A DNA stretch of 64,000 bases, from assembly GCA_038396625.1 (NCBI GenBank), contig CP121688.1, forward strand, positions 310,001 to 374,000, given 5' to 3'. A program made the translations under genes and the position numbers. This DNA comes from G038396625 sp038396625. Lineage in GTDB: Bacteria > Bacillota > Clostridia > Peptostreptococcales > Thermotaleaceae. Below the pieces are notes generated by a model. That model had not been told where the DNA came from. It ran no database searches and saw only the letters and a list, made by a program, of their open reading frames with translations. Positions within the stretch are counted from its first letter, which is position 1, and the number at the start of each line of letters is the position of its first letter. Below are positions 55,771 to 63,485 of this stretch, in pieces.

Positions 55771-56340
55771 ATGATTACAAGAGAAAAAGCATTTGAGCTA
55801 CTACAGAAGCATACAGAGAGCAAGAGTCTCCTGAAGCATGCCTTTGCTGTAGAAGCAGGAATGATTGGCTATGCTAAAAAATATAATGAAGATGAAGAAA
55901 TCTGGGCTGCACTAGGATTACTCCATGATGTGGATTTTGAAAAATATCCAGAGGAACATCCTCGTAAGGGTGCAGAAATTCTTAGAGAAGAAGGATATCC
56001 AGAGGATTTTGTCACAGCGGTATTGGGGCATGCAGACTATACAAATACTCCAAGAGAAACTCTTATGGCAAAGGCTTTGTATGCTGTAGATGAATTGGCT
56101 AGTTTTATTGTAGCGTGTGTCTTGGTAAGACCTTCAAAAAGCTTTGATGATTTAGCAGTGAAATCTGTAAAGAAAAAGCTTAAGGACAAGGCTTTTGCTA
56201 GAGCTGTTGATAGGGATTGTATTCAAAAAGGGGCAGAAGAATTAAATGTAGATATGACAGAGCATATACAATTGCTTATTGATGCCTTAAAAGAAAGAGA
56301 AGCCATATTAAATGAACAAGGCTTAAGTTTGATTGACTAG
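55771..56340 (+). CDS. HD-domain hydrolase (HDIG type)
   Basis: A 189-residue protein with an HD fold: H23 in LLKHAFAVE, the HD pair H52-D53 in LGLLHDVDFEKYPEEH, and LGHADYTN further on. The tail has a helical segment (VKKKLKDKAFARAVDRDC). Related uncharacterised HD proteins are widespread in Clostridia; likely a phosphohydrolase, substrate unknown. The ATG follows GGAGGG. A terminator follows the stop, then a c-di-GMP riboswitch, so it is not itself controlled by that switch. Confidence 0.88.
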   Translation: MITREKAFELLQKHTESKSLLKHAFAVEAGMIGYAKKYNEDEEIWAALGLLHDVDFEKYPEEHPRKGAEILREEGYPEDFVTAVLGHADYTNTPRETLMAKALYAVDELASFIVACVLVRPSKSFDDLAVKSVKKKLKDKAFARAVDRDCIQKGAEELNVDMTEHIQLLIDALKEREAILNEQGLSLID

Positions 56341-56347
56341 AGTCTGT

Positions 56348-56377
56348 ACACATCCATCTTTTGATGGATGTGTTTTA
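56348..56377 (+). terminator. Rho-independent terminator after the HD gene
   Basis: ACACATCCATC pairs perfectly with GATGGATGTGT; loop TTTT; TTTT follows. Confidence 0.85.
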
Positions 56378-56384
56378 CGATACT

Positions 56385-56412
56385 TTGTAATACACCAAAT
56401 ATATGATACAAT
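56385..56412 (+). promoter_or_regulatory. Promoter of the riboswitch leader
   Basis: TTGTAA (56385-56390), 16-base spacer, TACAAT (56407-56412). Confidence 0.6.
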
Positions 56413-56439
56413 AGTAACGGTATTGTAAAATTGAAAAAT

Positions 56440-56566
56440 TTGAAAAAGGCAAACTTATCGAAAGGTAAGGACGCAAAATCATGGGTCTAAGGAGTAAATC
56501 TAAGATTGCCAGATTGCCAATGGGACACTATTTTTAGTGTGTGGCAGCTTTTGGCTGCTATTTTTA
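56440..56566 (+). promoter_or_regulatory. Cyclic-di-GMP-I (GEMM) riboswitch with terminator
   Basis: The aptamer (about 56440-56520) has the conserved GGCAAACTTATCGAAAGGTA, GGACGCAAA, ATGGGTCTAAGG and GATTGCCAGATTGCC blocks. ACACTA/TAGTGT follows, then a terminator hairpin (56542-56548 with 56554-56560) and T run. c-di-GMP binding should therefore choose between stop and read-through to the gene at 56736; whether it turns it on or off cannot be read from the sequence. Confidence 0.93.
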
Positions 56567-56590
56567 TAAGAAATTTTAAGGGGTAAATAT

Positions 56591-56632
56591 ATGCCTTGTG
56601 CAGGATATAAGCCTTGTACAGACCTTAGATAG
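56591..56632 (+). CDS. Short leader ORF behind the riboswitch
   Basis: ATG CCT TGT GCA ... TAG: 13 codons, MPCAGYKPCTDLR, with AAGGGG seven bases before the ATG. It lies between the riboswitch terminator and the next gene. The ORF is made of two near repeats (CCTTGTGCAGGATATAAG and CCTTGTACAGACC). Translation is unproven; it could couple translation to the downstream mRNA fold or be chance. Confidence 0.35.
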   Translation: MPCAGYKPCTDLR

Positions 56633-56735
56633 GTTTACTCTCTGAAAGAGGACATATGTTAGGTGAAGTGAAGATACCATCAAAATGAAGTTTCACTTTA
56701 TCGAAAGAAATCGATTCATAAGGTAGGTTGTGAAG

Positions 56736-58283
56736 ATGATGGATTCATATATTGAAAAATTTCATATTCTTGAAACATTTCGATCAAATGACGCGCAAAA
56801 TATTTTGATCGGTTCTATGAAAGATAACCCCAATAATATGGTGATTATCAATATTTTACGAGATAACAAATATATATGGTCCAATGCAAAGGAAAGCATA
56901 GCCAAATCTTTAAAAAATCTACTCCATATAGAAGAGATAGACAATGGTTTGGTGGTGGTGACGAGGTTTCGAGATGGAGAGTCTTTAGACACCTATTTGG
57001 AAAAGAGACAGAAGATGAGTATTGATAAAAAACTAAACTTACTGTCCACCTATCTAAATCATATTGTAGCATATGATAGCTTAGATTATTACCTGCAGAA
57101 TATATTAATCGATGAATCTGAAATTATTGTAGAAGAGAACAAAATAGATTTTAATGAACTAATGATCATCGATGAAGAATTTACAGGAGTACGCGATTTT
57201 GTAAGGATTGCTGAAAAAGTAGGAAAAATAGCAAAAAAGATTTTTCTCCATGATATACAAGATGAAAGCAAAAAAATCCATATACCTTATCAGCTGCTTC
57301 ATTTCATTGAACAACTAGAGAACCCTTCTCATGGATATAAAAATTTAAATGAAATCCGCCGTGCCTTTCAAAACCTATATATTTATGACTGGTATATGAA
57401 TGATACTAAGAGCATGAATGGTGGCGATATTTTATTACGACAATATAGAAACCCTAGTAAACCCAAGAATGGAAGCAGATATATAAAAATTGCAACTGGG
57501 ATATTGCTTATTGCAGCAGCATATTATGGTTATTTGCATCTGTTATCAAACGATAAGATCATAGCGGATCGATATAGAGAACCAACAGCTTATTTTGAAA
57601 AAATACAGATGAAAAATGAGTGGGAATTTATCAACAAAAGTATCGCAGAAGGTGAGGAAAATCATATTGTTCAATCCACTTGGGAGGTTTATAAAGACAA
57701 TAAAATCGTTGCAAAATATGATACAAGGGATTTGAACATAGATTTTTTAGAACCCTACAAGTATAAAATTGTCCTAAAAGTACAAGATGAAAACCAGAAG
57801 TGGAGCAAACCCTATTTTGAAGAAATAGAAGTGATCAATCCTACAAAAGAATCCCAAGAGGATGCAATAAAATTACGTACTGCTACAGAGGAAAAACTTG
57901 AAAACCTAAAGATGTTCTATGATGAAAATCAGGTAATGAAGGATCAAAGCAGAGTGAGAAGTGGAACGTATGCTATCAAGTTTACAAAAAGTAGTGATGA
58001 TAAAAAGATAAAGATAAAAGACTTACAATTAGACAAGCATCCATCCCTGTCGATGTGGGTGATGTCAGATCATAAAGAACCGGTAAGAATCCAAGTAACA
58101 GGATATTATAATGGGAAAAGGTCTTTTAAAAAGCACATAGACCATGAATCTAGTGCGCCGAATGTATGGGAGCTTGTATCACTCCATGAAATGATGGGGA
58201 GAATGGATGAAGTGGAAATTGTCTTGTTGAATGACCAGGCAACTGTTTGGATGGATGATATCGAAATCAGTACCTATAAATAA
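56736..58283 (+). CDS. Bitopic membrane protein under c-di-GMP control, unknown
   Basis: A 515-residue protein. The cytoplasmic half (about 1-245) is helical and recalls degenerate protein kinases or pseudokinases (EKFHILETF start, TRFRDGESLDTYLEKRQKM, an IDEEFTG segment), without clear catalytic loop residues. One membrane segment (about 250-268) follows, then an outer half: a fibronectin-like stretch (FEKIQMKNEWEF, WEVYKDNKIVAKYD) and a beta-sandwich C-terminus (RVRSGTYAIKFTKSS, VWMDDIEISTYK) like carbohydrate-binding modules. No family recognised. It may be a c-di-GMP-controlled surface sensor or adhesin. The ATG is 8 bases after AAGGTAGG. Confidence 0.75.
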   Translation: MMDSYIEKFHILETFRSNDAQNILIGSMKDNPNNMVIINILRDNKYIWSNAKESIAKSLKNLLHIEEIDNGLVVVTRFRDGESLDTYLEKRQKMSIDKKLNLLSTYLNHIVAYDSLDYYLQNILIDESEIIVEENKIDFNELMIIDEEFTGVRDFVRIAEKVGKIAKKIFLHDIQDESKKIHIPYQLLHFIEQLENPSHGYKNLNEIRRAFQNLYIYDWYMNDTKSMNGGDILLRQYRNPSKPKNGSRYIKIATGILLIAAAYYGYLHLLSNDKIIADRYREPTAYFEKIQMKNEWEFINKSIAEGEENHIVQSTWEVYKDNKIVAKYDTRDLNIDFLEPYKYKIVLKVQDENQKWSKPYFEEIEVINPTKESQEDAIKLRTATEEKLENLKMFYDENQVMKDQSRVRSGTYAIKFTKSSDDKKIKIKDLQLDKHPSLSMWVMSDHKEPVRIQVTGYYNGKRSFKKHIDHESSAPNVWELVSLHEMMGRMDEVEIVLLNDQATVWMDDIEISTYK

Positions 58284-58354
58284 TGATACTATATTGATGA
58301 TCAGCAAAAAATAACATTACTTAATAATGATACAAAAATGAATTATTATGATAC
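58281..58354 (+). repeat. Three phased TAATGATAC-like repeats
   Basis: TAATGATAC at 58281-58289 and 58325-58333, and TTATGATAC at 58346-58354. Starts are 44 and 21 bases apart, near whole helical turns. They lie about 250-320 bases upstream of the sigma-54-type promoter and could be activator sites; the first overlaps the previous stop codon. The rest of this gap, to 58659, holds a terminator and that promoter. Confidence 0.4.
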
Positions 58355-58420
58355 ATAAATAAATCACTGAGAAAGCAGTAAACATGCCAATTTCATTAAA
58401 TATTCATTAAATTCATAATT

Positions 58421-58467
58421 AAAACACAGTTTTTGATACAAAAAAGCATCAAAAATTGTGTTTTTTG
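58421..58467 (+). terminator. Rho-independent terminator
   Basis: A 17-bp stem (58421-58437 with 58448-58464), one mismatch, then T. Confidence 0.85.
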
Positions 58468-58602
58468 TTATAAAATATAAAAATCTATGAAGATGTAAGA
58501 CTATAAATAATTTTATGTAAAATGATATAAAGCTTTAAAAATGAGGATATTTCTAAAGTTGAAGATATTTAAAAAAAAGCAAGAAATAGATATTTCGATG
58601 CT

Positions 58603-58618
58603 TGGCATAAGAATTGCA
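58603..58618 (+). promoter_or_regulatory. Candidate sigma-54 promoter of the V-ATPase operon
   Basis: TGGCAT-AAGAA-TTGCA matches the -24/-12 consensus TGGCAC-N5-TTGCW at all but one position, with GG and GC exactly 12 bases apart. Transcription should start near 58630, 30 bases before the first V-ATPase gene. Confidence 0.6.
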
Positions 58619-58659
58619 AGACTATGAAGCAGGAATGATGAAGTTTGGGGTGAAAAAAG

Positions 58660-58968
58660 ATGGAGGATATTATTAACAAGATCATAGAAATTGATCAAAG
58701 AGCATGGAATTTTCATCAAAAGAAAAAGGAAATGATAGAAAATAACGAAGCAAAATTAAAGGAACGTTTAAAGGCTTTAGAAAAAGAAATAGGGGCAGAA
58801 GCAAAAAAAGAAGGAAAAGAAAAGGCTGAAAAGATTGTGCAAGAAGGAGAAGCAGAAAAAGAAAAAATTATGTTACAAACAGTACAGGTTTGCGAGGTGT
58901 TAGAAAAGACATTTCTAGAGATCCAAGAGGATTTAGGGGAAAAACTATTTCATGAGATTATGGGGTAA
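58660..58968 (+). CDS. V-type ATPase stalk subunit (G/H type)
   Basis: A 102-residue, almost wholly charged helical protein (KEGKEKAEKIVQEGEAEKEK) fitting the G/H peripheral stalk subunit that pairs with subunit E. It is the first gene of the operon, as in other bacteria. The ATG follows GGGGTG. Low complexity makes homology weak, so the call leans on position and on the coiled-coil pattern. Confidence 0.8.
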   Translation: MEDIINKIIEIDQRAWNFHQKKKEMIENNEAKLKERLKALEKEIGAEAKKEGKEKAEKIVQEGEAEKEKIMLQTVQVCEVLEKTFLEIQEDLGEKLFHEIMG

Positions 58969-58994
58969 GCTTTTAAAATTGAGGGGCGAAATAT

Positions 58995-60053
58995 ATGGGG
59001 AATATTACAAGATTTGCAGCCATTAATACAAAAGTAAAGGTGTTGGAAGGAAAACTGTTAAATAATCAGGATTATGTTGCATTATTGGCCAAAAAAGATG
59101 TAGGGGAAGTGGTAACCTATCTGAAAGAAAGTACCACTTATAAAGAAGTATTAAAAAATATAGGAAATTCCATTGAAGTAGATACATTAGAATGGCTGCT
59201 TCAAAAAAATATTGTAAAACAATATGAGAAATTAGTCCATTATTTTACAGGTGAATATAGAAAACTGTTTAAAATAATTTTTATGCGCTATGAAATATCG
59301 GATCTAAAGCTGTATCTTAAAACCGTTATAAGAGGAGAGGATCTTTCGAAGGCAAGAGAAATGGTGATTGGTTCTACATTATATAGGACCATGAATTATG
59401 AGAGATTAGAGCAATCTAAAAATCTAGAGGAATTTGTAGAGCATTTAAGAGATACGGCTTATTATAGCTTTCTGAAGCCCTATTTAGCAGAAGAACCTGA
59501 AAAACGTCTTTTTTACATGGAAATGGTTTTAGACAAGCTGTACTTCAAACATTTAGCAGAACAAGTAGATCGATTAAATCTGCAAGATCGTAAGATCTTT
59601 AAAGAATTTTTGGGAAAAAATATTGATTTGTTAAATTTGCAGTGGATTTATAGAGGATTAAAATTCTACAGGTTATCTCCAGAAGAATTAATCAATTATA
59701 CCTTATATGGAGGATATGCTTTAAACTATTCGACATTAAAGAATATCTGTTATTCCAAAAATGAAAAAGAATTAATCCAGCAGATGATGGATTCTAAATA
59801 TGGATTTTTATTTGATAATGAAGATACACGAGAGATTTTTATGGAAAGACGGATCAAAAGATATCTCTATTTTTTGTTGCTGGAATATAAAAAACGCAGT
59901 CAAATGAATATTATTCATTCTGTAGCATATAGACATCTTCTAGAGTTTGAAATGCGAGATATCATATCTATTATAGAAGCTATAAAATATGGTCTAGACC
60001 CAAAGCATACAAAGACATTTCTCATCAGAAAGATCAGAGAGGAGGGAGCTTAA
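58995..60053 (+). CDS. ntpC: V-type ATPase subunit C
   Basis: A 352-residue protein of the V/A-ATPase C (AC39-like) family, which couples the central rotor to the membrane ring. It shows FAAINTKVKVLEGKLL near the start and repeated helical segments (DLKLYLKTVIRGED, NLQWIYRGLKFYRLSPEELINY). Length is close to the 330-350 typical of bacterial homologues. The ATG is 26 bases after the previous stop, and its own TAA overlaps the start of subunit I by one base. Confidence 0.93.
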   Translation: MGNITRFAAINTKVKVLEGKLLNNQDYVALLAKKDVGEVVTYLKESTTYKEVLKNIGNSIEVDTLEWLLQKNIVKQYEKLVHYFTGEYRKLFKIIFMRYEISDLKLYLKTVIRGEDLSKAREMVIGSTLYRTMNYERLEQSKNLEEFVEHLRDTAYYSFLKPYLAEEPEKRLFYMEMVLDKLYFKHLAEQVDRLNLQDRKIFKEFLGKNIDLLNLQWIYRGLKFYRLSPEELINYTLYGGYALNYSTLKNICYSKNEKELIQQMMDSKYGFLFDNEDTREIFMERRIKRYLYFLLLEYKKRSQMNIIHSVAYRHLLEFEMRDIISIIEAIKYGLDPKHTKTFLIRKIREEGA

Positions 60054-62044
60054 TGGCTGTTGAACAAATGGAAATGATGAATCTTGTAGGGCCTATAGAA
60101 GACATTCATCATATTGCCAAAGAAATTGTTCAGTTGGGAAATGTGCATATGGTGAATGCATCCCATGAAATTGATGAAAGTAACTTCACTTTAAATGTTT
60201 TAGAAGAAAATATTGATGAATTAATCGACATGTGTATTATTAAACCTTATCAAGAAGAAAGCAGTCACAAAAACATTACAATAAAAATCAATAATATGAT
60301 GCAGTATTTTGAGATGAAGCCTATTATAAGGGAAAAGTATTTTCAAGGAGCCTATGACTTTCAGGATACGTATGAGGAAATCAATGAGATTTATAATGAG
60401 GTGCACAATATATATGAAAAAATAATGCATTTAGAGGAAGAATTACAGCGTCTCCAAGAATTTGACCATCACATTAAGCATTTAAAAGGATTGCAAGTAG
60501 ATTTAGATCAATTAAATGATCTGCATTTTTTTAATTATAAAATTGGAATTCTATCAAAAGAAAATCGGCTAAAGCTTAAAAAAAATTATGAGAATATTTC
60601 TGCAATTGTACTGCATATTGGGAGTAATCATGTGGGTGAAGTATATATGATTATATCTACCAAGGAACTAGCTACAGAGACCGATAGAATCCTAAGATCA
60701 CTACACTTTCAAGAACTGAATATGCCGAAGGAATTTTCCGGTACGCCTCAAGAAGTGCAGCTAAAAATAGAGAAAAAAGAAGAGATACTAAGTAAGGATA
60801 GAGAAGATGCATATAAAGTATTAAAGCTTTATAAGCAACAATATGAATCCATTGTGGAAAAAGCCTACAGCCGATTAAAGATGGAAGAAGAAATGACCAA
60901 GATCAAAAATGAAACAGCTTGCACCAATAACTTTTTTTATCTTTCAGGATGGGTACCCAAAAGAGAAAAAAAGCATATCCAGGAGAGGTTTGCTAAGTAT
61001 GGGGATCGTGTCATTATTATCTTCAAGGAAACCTCTGAAGTCAATAAATATATCATTCCACCAACAAAATTAACAAATAACTGGTTTACAAGAGCTTTTG
61101 AGCCATTAGTGAAGATGTATGGCGTACCATCCTATGATGAATTGGATCCTACGGTGTTTCTAAGTATTACTTATATGATTTTGTTTGGCGCAATGTTTGG
61201 AGATGTAGGTCAAGGATGTATTTTATTTTTATTAGGGATGTACTTTAAGAACAAAGAAGATACAAAGGTTTTTGGAAATATATTTGCACGATTGGGTTTA
61301 AGCTCTAGTATATTTGGTCTGTTATATGGCAGTATTTTTGGTTTCGAACATCTTATTCCTGCGCTGCTCATAAGGCCAATAGAAAATATTGACGAAATGC
61401 TGGCAGCCTCCGTCATCATGGGTACAGGATTTTTAATTGTAAGCTTTATCTATGGCATTATTAATGCTATGAAACAAAAAAATATAAAAGAAGGCTTATT
61501 TGGAAGAAATGGACTGACAGGATTTTTATTTTATGTGATGTTTTTAGTGCTTTTATTCAATCTATTTATGGGTAAAGCATTTATTTCCAACAAAATCTGT
61601 TATAGCGTTATGGGGCTTTTGATGGGAATTATGGTGATAAGAGAACCGCTAGCCAATTGGCTCATGAAAAAAAGACCCTTATATGAAGAAAATCCATCTA
61701 GCTACTATACAGAAAGTGGATTTGAAATCCTTGAGACCTTATTAAATATGTTAAGCAGTACAGTATCTTTTATTCGGGTTGGTGCCTTTGCTTTAAATCA
61801 TGTGGGTTTGTTTATTGCTTTTCACACCATGGCAGAAATTGCGAATAATTTTGCAGGCAGTATCATGATTTATATGATTGGAAACATTATTGTAATCGGA
61901 TTGGAAGGATTAATTGTTTTTATACAAGGATTGAGATTAGAGTATTATGAAATGTTTAGTAAATATTATAAGGGGGAAGGTGTTGACTTCAATCCTGTTC
62001 GATTGAATTTGGAAAGGGCAACACCATTCGTTGAAGATTTATAA
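60053..62044 (+). CDS. ntpI: V-type ATPase subunit I (a-type)
   Basis: A 663-residue membrane subunit. The N-terminal half (about 1-330) is cytoplasmic and helical; the C-terminal half has about eight segments with PSYDELDPTVFLSITYMILFGAMFGDVG (cited in parts) and the key late helix containing SFIRVGAFALNHVGL, whose Arg faces the ion-carrying ring. It provides the ion half-channels. Size and motif fit. It overlaps the end of subunit C by one base and is followed by the ring subunit K. Confidence 0.95.
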   Translation: MAVEQMEMMNLVGPIEDIHHIAKEIVQLGNVHMVNASHEIDESNFTLNVLEENIDELIDMCIIKPYQEESSHKNITIKINNMMQYFEMKPIIREKYFQGAYDFQDTYEEINEIYNEVHNIYEKIMHLEEELQRLQEFDHHIKHLKGLQVDLDQLNDLHFFNYKIGILSKENRLKLKKNYENISAIVLHIGSNHVGEVYMIISTKELATETDRILRSLHFQELNMPKEFSGTPQEVQLKIEKKEEILSKDREDAYKVLKLYKQQYESIVEKAYSRLKMEEEMTKIKNETACTNNFFYLSGWVPKREKKHIQERFAKYGDRVIIIFKETSEVNKYIIPPTKLTNNWFTRAFEPLVKMYGVPSYDELDPTVFLSITYMILFGAMFGDVGQGCILFLLGMYFKNKEDTKVFGNIFARLGLSSSIFGLLYGSIFGFEHLIPALLIRPIENIDEMLAASVIMGTGFLIVSFIYGIINAMKQKNIKEGLFGRNGLTGFLFYVMFLVLLFNLFMGKAFISNKICYSVMGLLMGIMVIREPLANWLMKKRPLYEENPSSYYTESGFEILETLLNMLSSTVSFIRVGAFALNHVGLFIAFHTMAEIANNFAGSIMIYMIGNIIVIGLEGLIVFIQGLRLEYYEMFSKYYKGEGVDFNPVRLNLERATPFVEDL

Positions 62045-62089
62045 GTGAAAGAATAGAATCATTAAGGAAAAAGATTGGGGGATATGATC

Positions 62090-62518
62090 ATGAAACTTAT
62101 TGTAACATCTGCTGTGCTTATTGTACTTTTTACTATTGGAACAGGTATATTTCTTATGTGCAAAGATTACATCACTACCAAAGATAAAATGAGAAATATA
62201 TTACGTGTGAATTTATTTACCTTTATTCCTTTGCTGGCTATGGCAATTATGATTTTGGTACCAGATATCGTCTTGGCAGTAGGAGAGAGTGACACACAAT
62301 TTTCTGGCTCAGGACTTGGATTTATTGCAGCTGCTTTAAGTACAGGACTTGCCACATTAGGGGCAGGTTATGCAGTGGGGGCTGTGGGTTCATCAGCACT
62401 AGGGGCTGTATCAGAAGATCCTAAAATACTAGGCAAAACTTTGATTTTTGTAGGGCTAGCAGAAGGCATTGCTATCTATGGGCTGATTATTTCTATTTTG
62501 ATTCTTGGAAGGTTATAA
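62090..62518 (+). CDS. ntpK: V-type ATPase ring subunit K (c-type)
   Basis: A 142-residue hydrophobic protein with four membrane segments. The third and fourth form the usual ring hairpin with AALSTGLATLGAGYAVGAVG and SEDPKILGKTLIFVGLAEGIAIYG (in parts), with the ion-binding Glu in GLAEG. The first two segments lack an equivalent carboxylate, so one ion site per four helices is likely, as in Na+-type K rings. Whether it carries Na+ or H+ cannot be settled here. The start is ATG 62090, eight bases after GGGGG; earlier in-frame codons crowd that site. Confidence 0.93.
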   Translation: MKLIVTSAVLIVLFTIGTGIFLMCKDYITTKDKMRNILRVNLFTFIPLLAMAIMILVPDIVLAVGESDTQFSGSGLGFIAAALSTGLATLGAGYAVGAVGSSALGAVSEDPKILGKTLIFVGLAEGIAIYGLIISILILGRL

Positions 62519-62527
62519 GGTGAGATT

Positions 62528-62833
62528 ATGGCTTCATATTTAATTAGTGACAATCAAGATACTTTGATTGGAATGAGACTTGCAGGAATCAAAGGTGTAT
62601 TGGCACAGGATAAAAAGAGGGTTTTGGATGCGTTAAAGTGTGCCTTAGGGGATGAAAACATAGAAATTATTATTATTACAGAAAAAATATTGTTTATGGC
62701 AGAAGAAGAAATTATGAAGCTAAAAATAGAGAGAGCGCGTCCATTAATTATTGAGATTCCTGATAGAAGTGGATCTCAAAGAGGAGAGTATCTCATTAAG
62801 CGTATTCGAGAGTCCATAGGACTAAAGATTTGA
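62528..62833 (+). CDS. V-type ATPase subunit F
   Basis: A 101-residue central-stalk protein (ASYLISDNQDTLIGMRLAGIKG start, IIITEKILFMAEEEI, RARPLIIEIPDRSG end) fitting the F subunit that binds D in the rotor. Note the operon order puts F before E and A. The ATG overlaps the end-region of subunit K's mRNA by a 9-base gap with a GAGATT site. Confidence 0.9.
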   Translation: MASYLISDNQDTLIGMRLAGIKGVLAQDKKRVLDALKCALGDENIEIIIITEKILFMAEEEIMKLKIERARPLIIEIPDRSGSQRGEYLIKRIRESIGLKI

Positions 62834-62843
62834 GGTGGATTAT

Positions 62844-63485
62844 GTGGTTACCATTGAGGAGAAATTAGGCATTTTTACAAAATTAGTCTTAGATAAAGTA
62901 CAGCACGAATTTGATGAAGAACTGCAGGAAATTAATAGAAATAATACAGAAAGAATACAGGCTCATCAGGCACGATTAGAAAAAGAGCGTGAGAAGACCA
63001 TTAAAGAAATGACGAAAAAAGCAGAAGTAGAAAAAAACAAAATGATTTCAAAAGCACATTTAGATCAAAAACGAAAAATACTATTTAAAAGGCAAGAAAT
63101 TTTAGAAAAACAGATACAAAACCTAAAAAAGAAAGCTTTGTTATTTACTGATACAGAGGAATATAAGATACATTTAAAAAAGCAGTTACGAGAAATTTTA
63201 ACGAACTTAAGTAATGAAAAAGCGATCATCTTATATTTGACGCATAAAGATATGACCAAGCACAAGGTATTTCTTTTGCAAGAGGCGCGTAATTATGGGT
63301 TTGATGGAATAAATATCGAAGTTTCACCCGCAGGAGAAGAAATCATTGGTGGAATGATTGGTGTAAATCAAAGCAGAACGCTTAAGATTGATGCCAGCAT
63401 ACTTTCCAAAATAGAAGAAAATAGACAGTTAATTGGAAAAAAATTATATGATGCATTAAAAAAAGCAGGTGGTTTGAATGGATAA
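62844..63485 (+). CDS. ntpE: V-type ATPase subunit E
   Basis: A 213-residue peripheral stalk subunit: a long charged N-terminal helix (VTIEEKLGIFTKLVLDK, ARLEKEREKTIKEMTKKAE) and a globular end with EIIGGMIGVNQSR. I choose GTG 62844 because GAGGTGG lies four bases upstream and the family usually begins VTIEEK; the ORF from 62835 starts inside that site. It precedes subunit A and overlaps it by eight bases. Confidence 0.9.
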   Translation: MVTIEEKLGIFTKLVLDKVQHEFDEELQEINRNNTERIQAHQARLEKEREKTIKEMTKKAEVEKNKMISKAHLDQKRKILFKRQEILEKQIQNLKKKALLFTDTEEYKIHLKKQLREILTNLSNEKAIILYLTHKDMTKHKVFLLQEARNYGFDGINIEVSPAGEEIIGGMIGVNQSRTLKIDASILSKIEENRQLIGKKLYDALKKAGGLNG

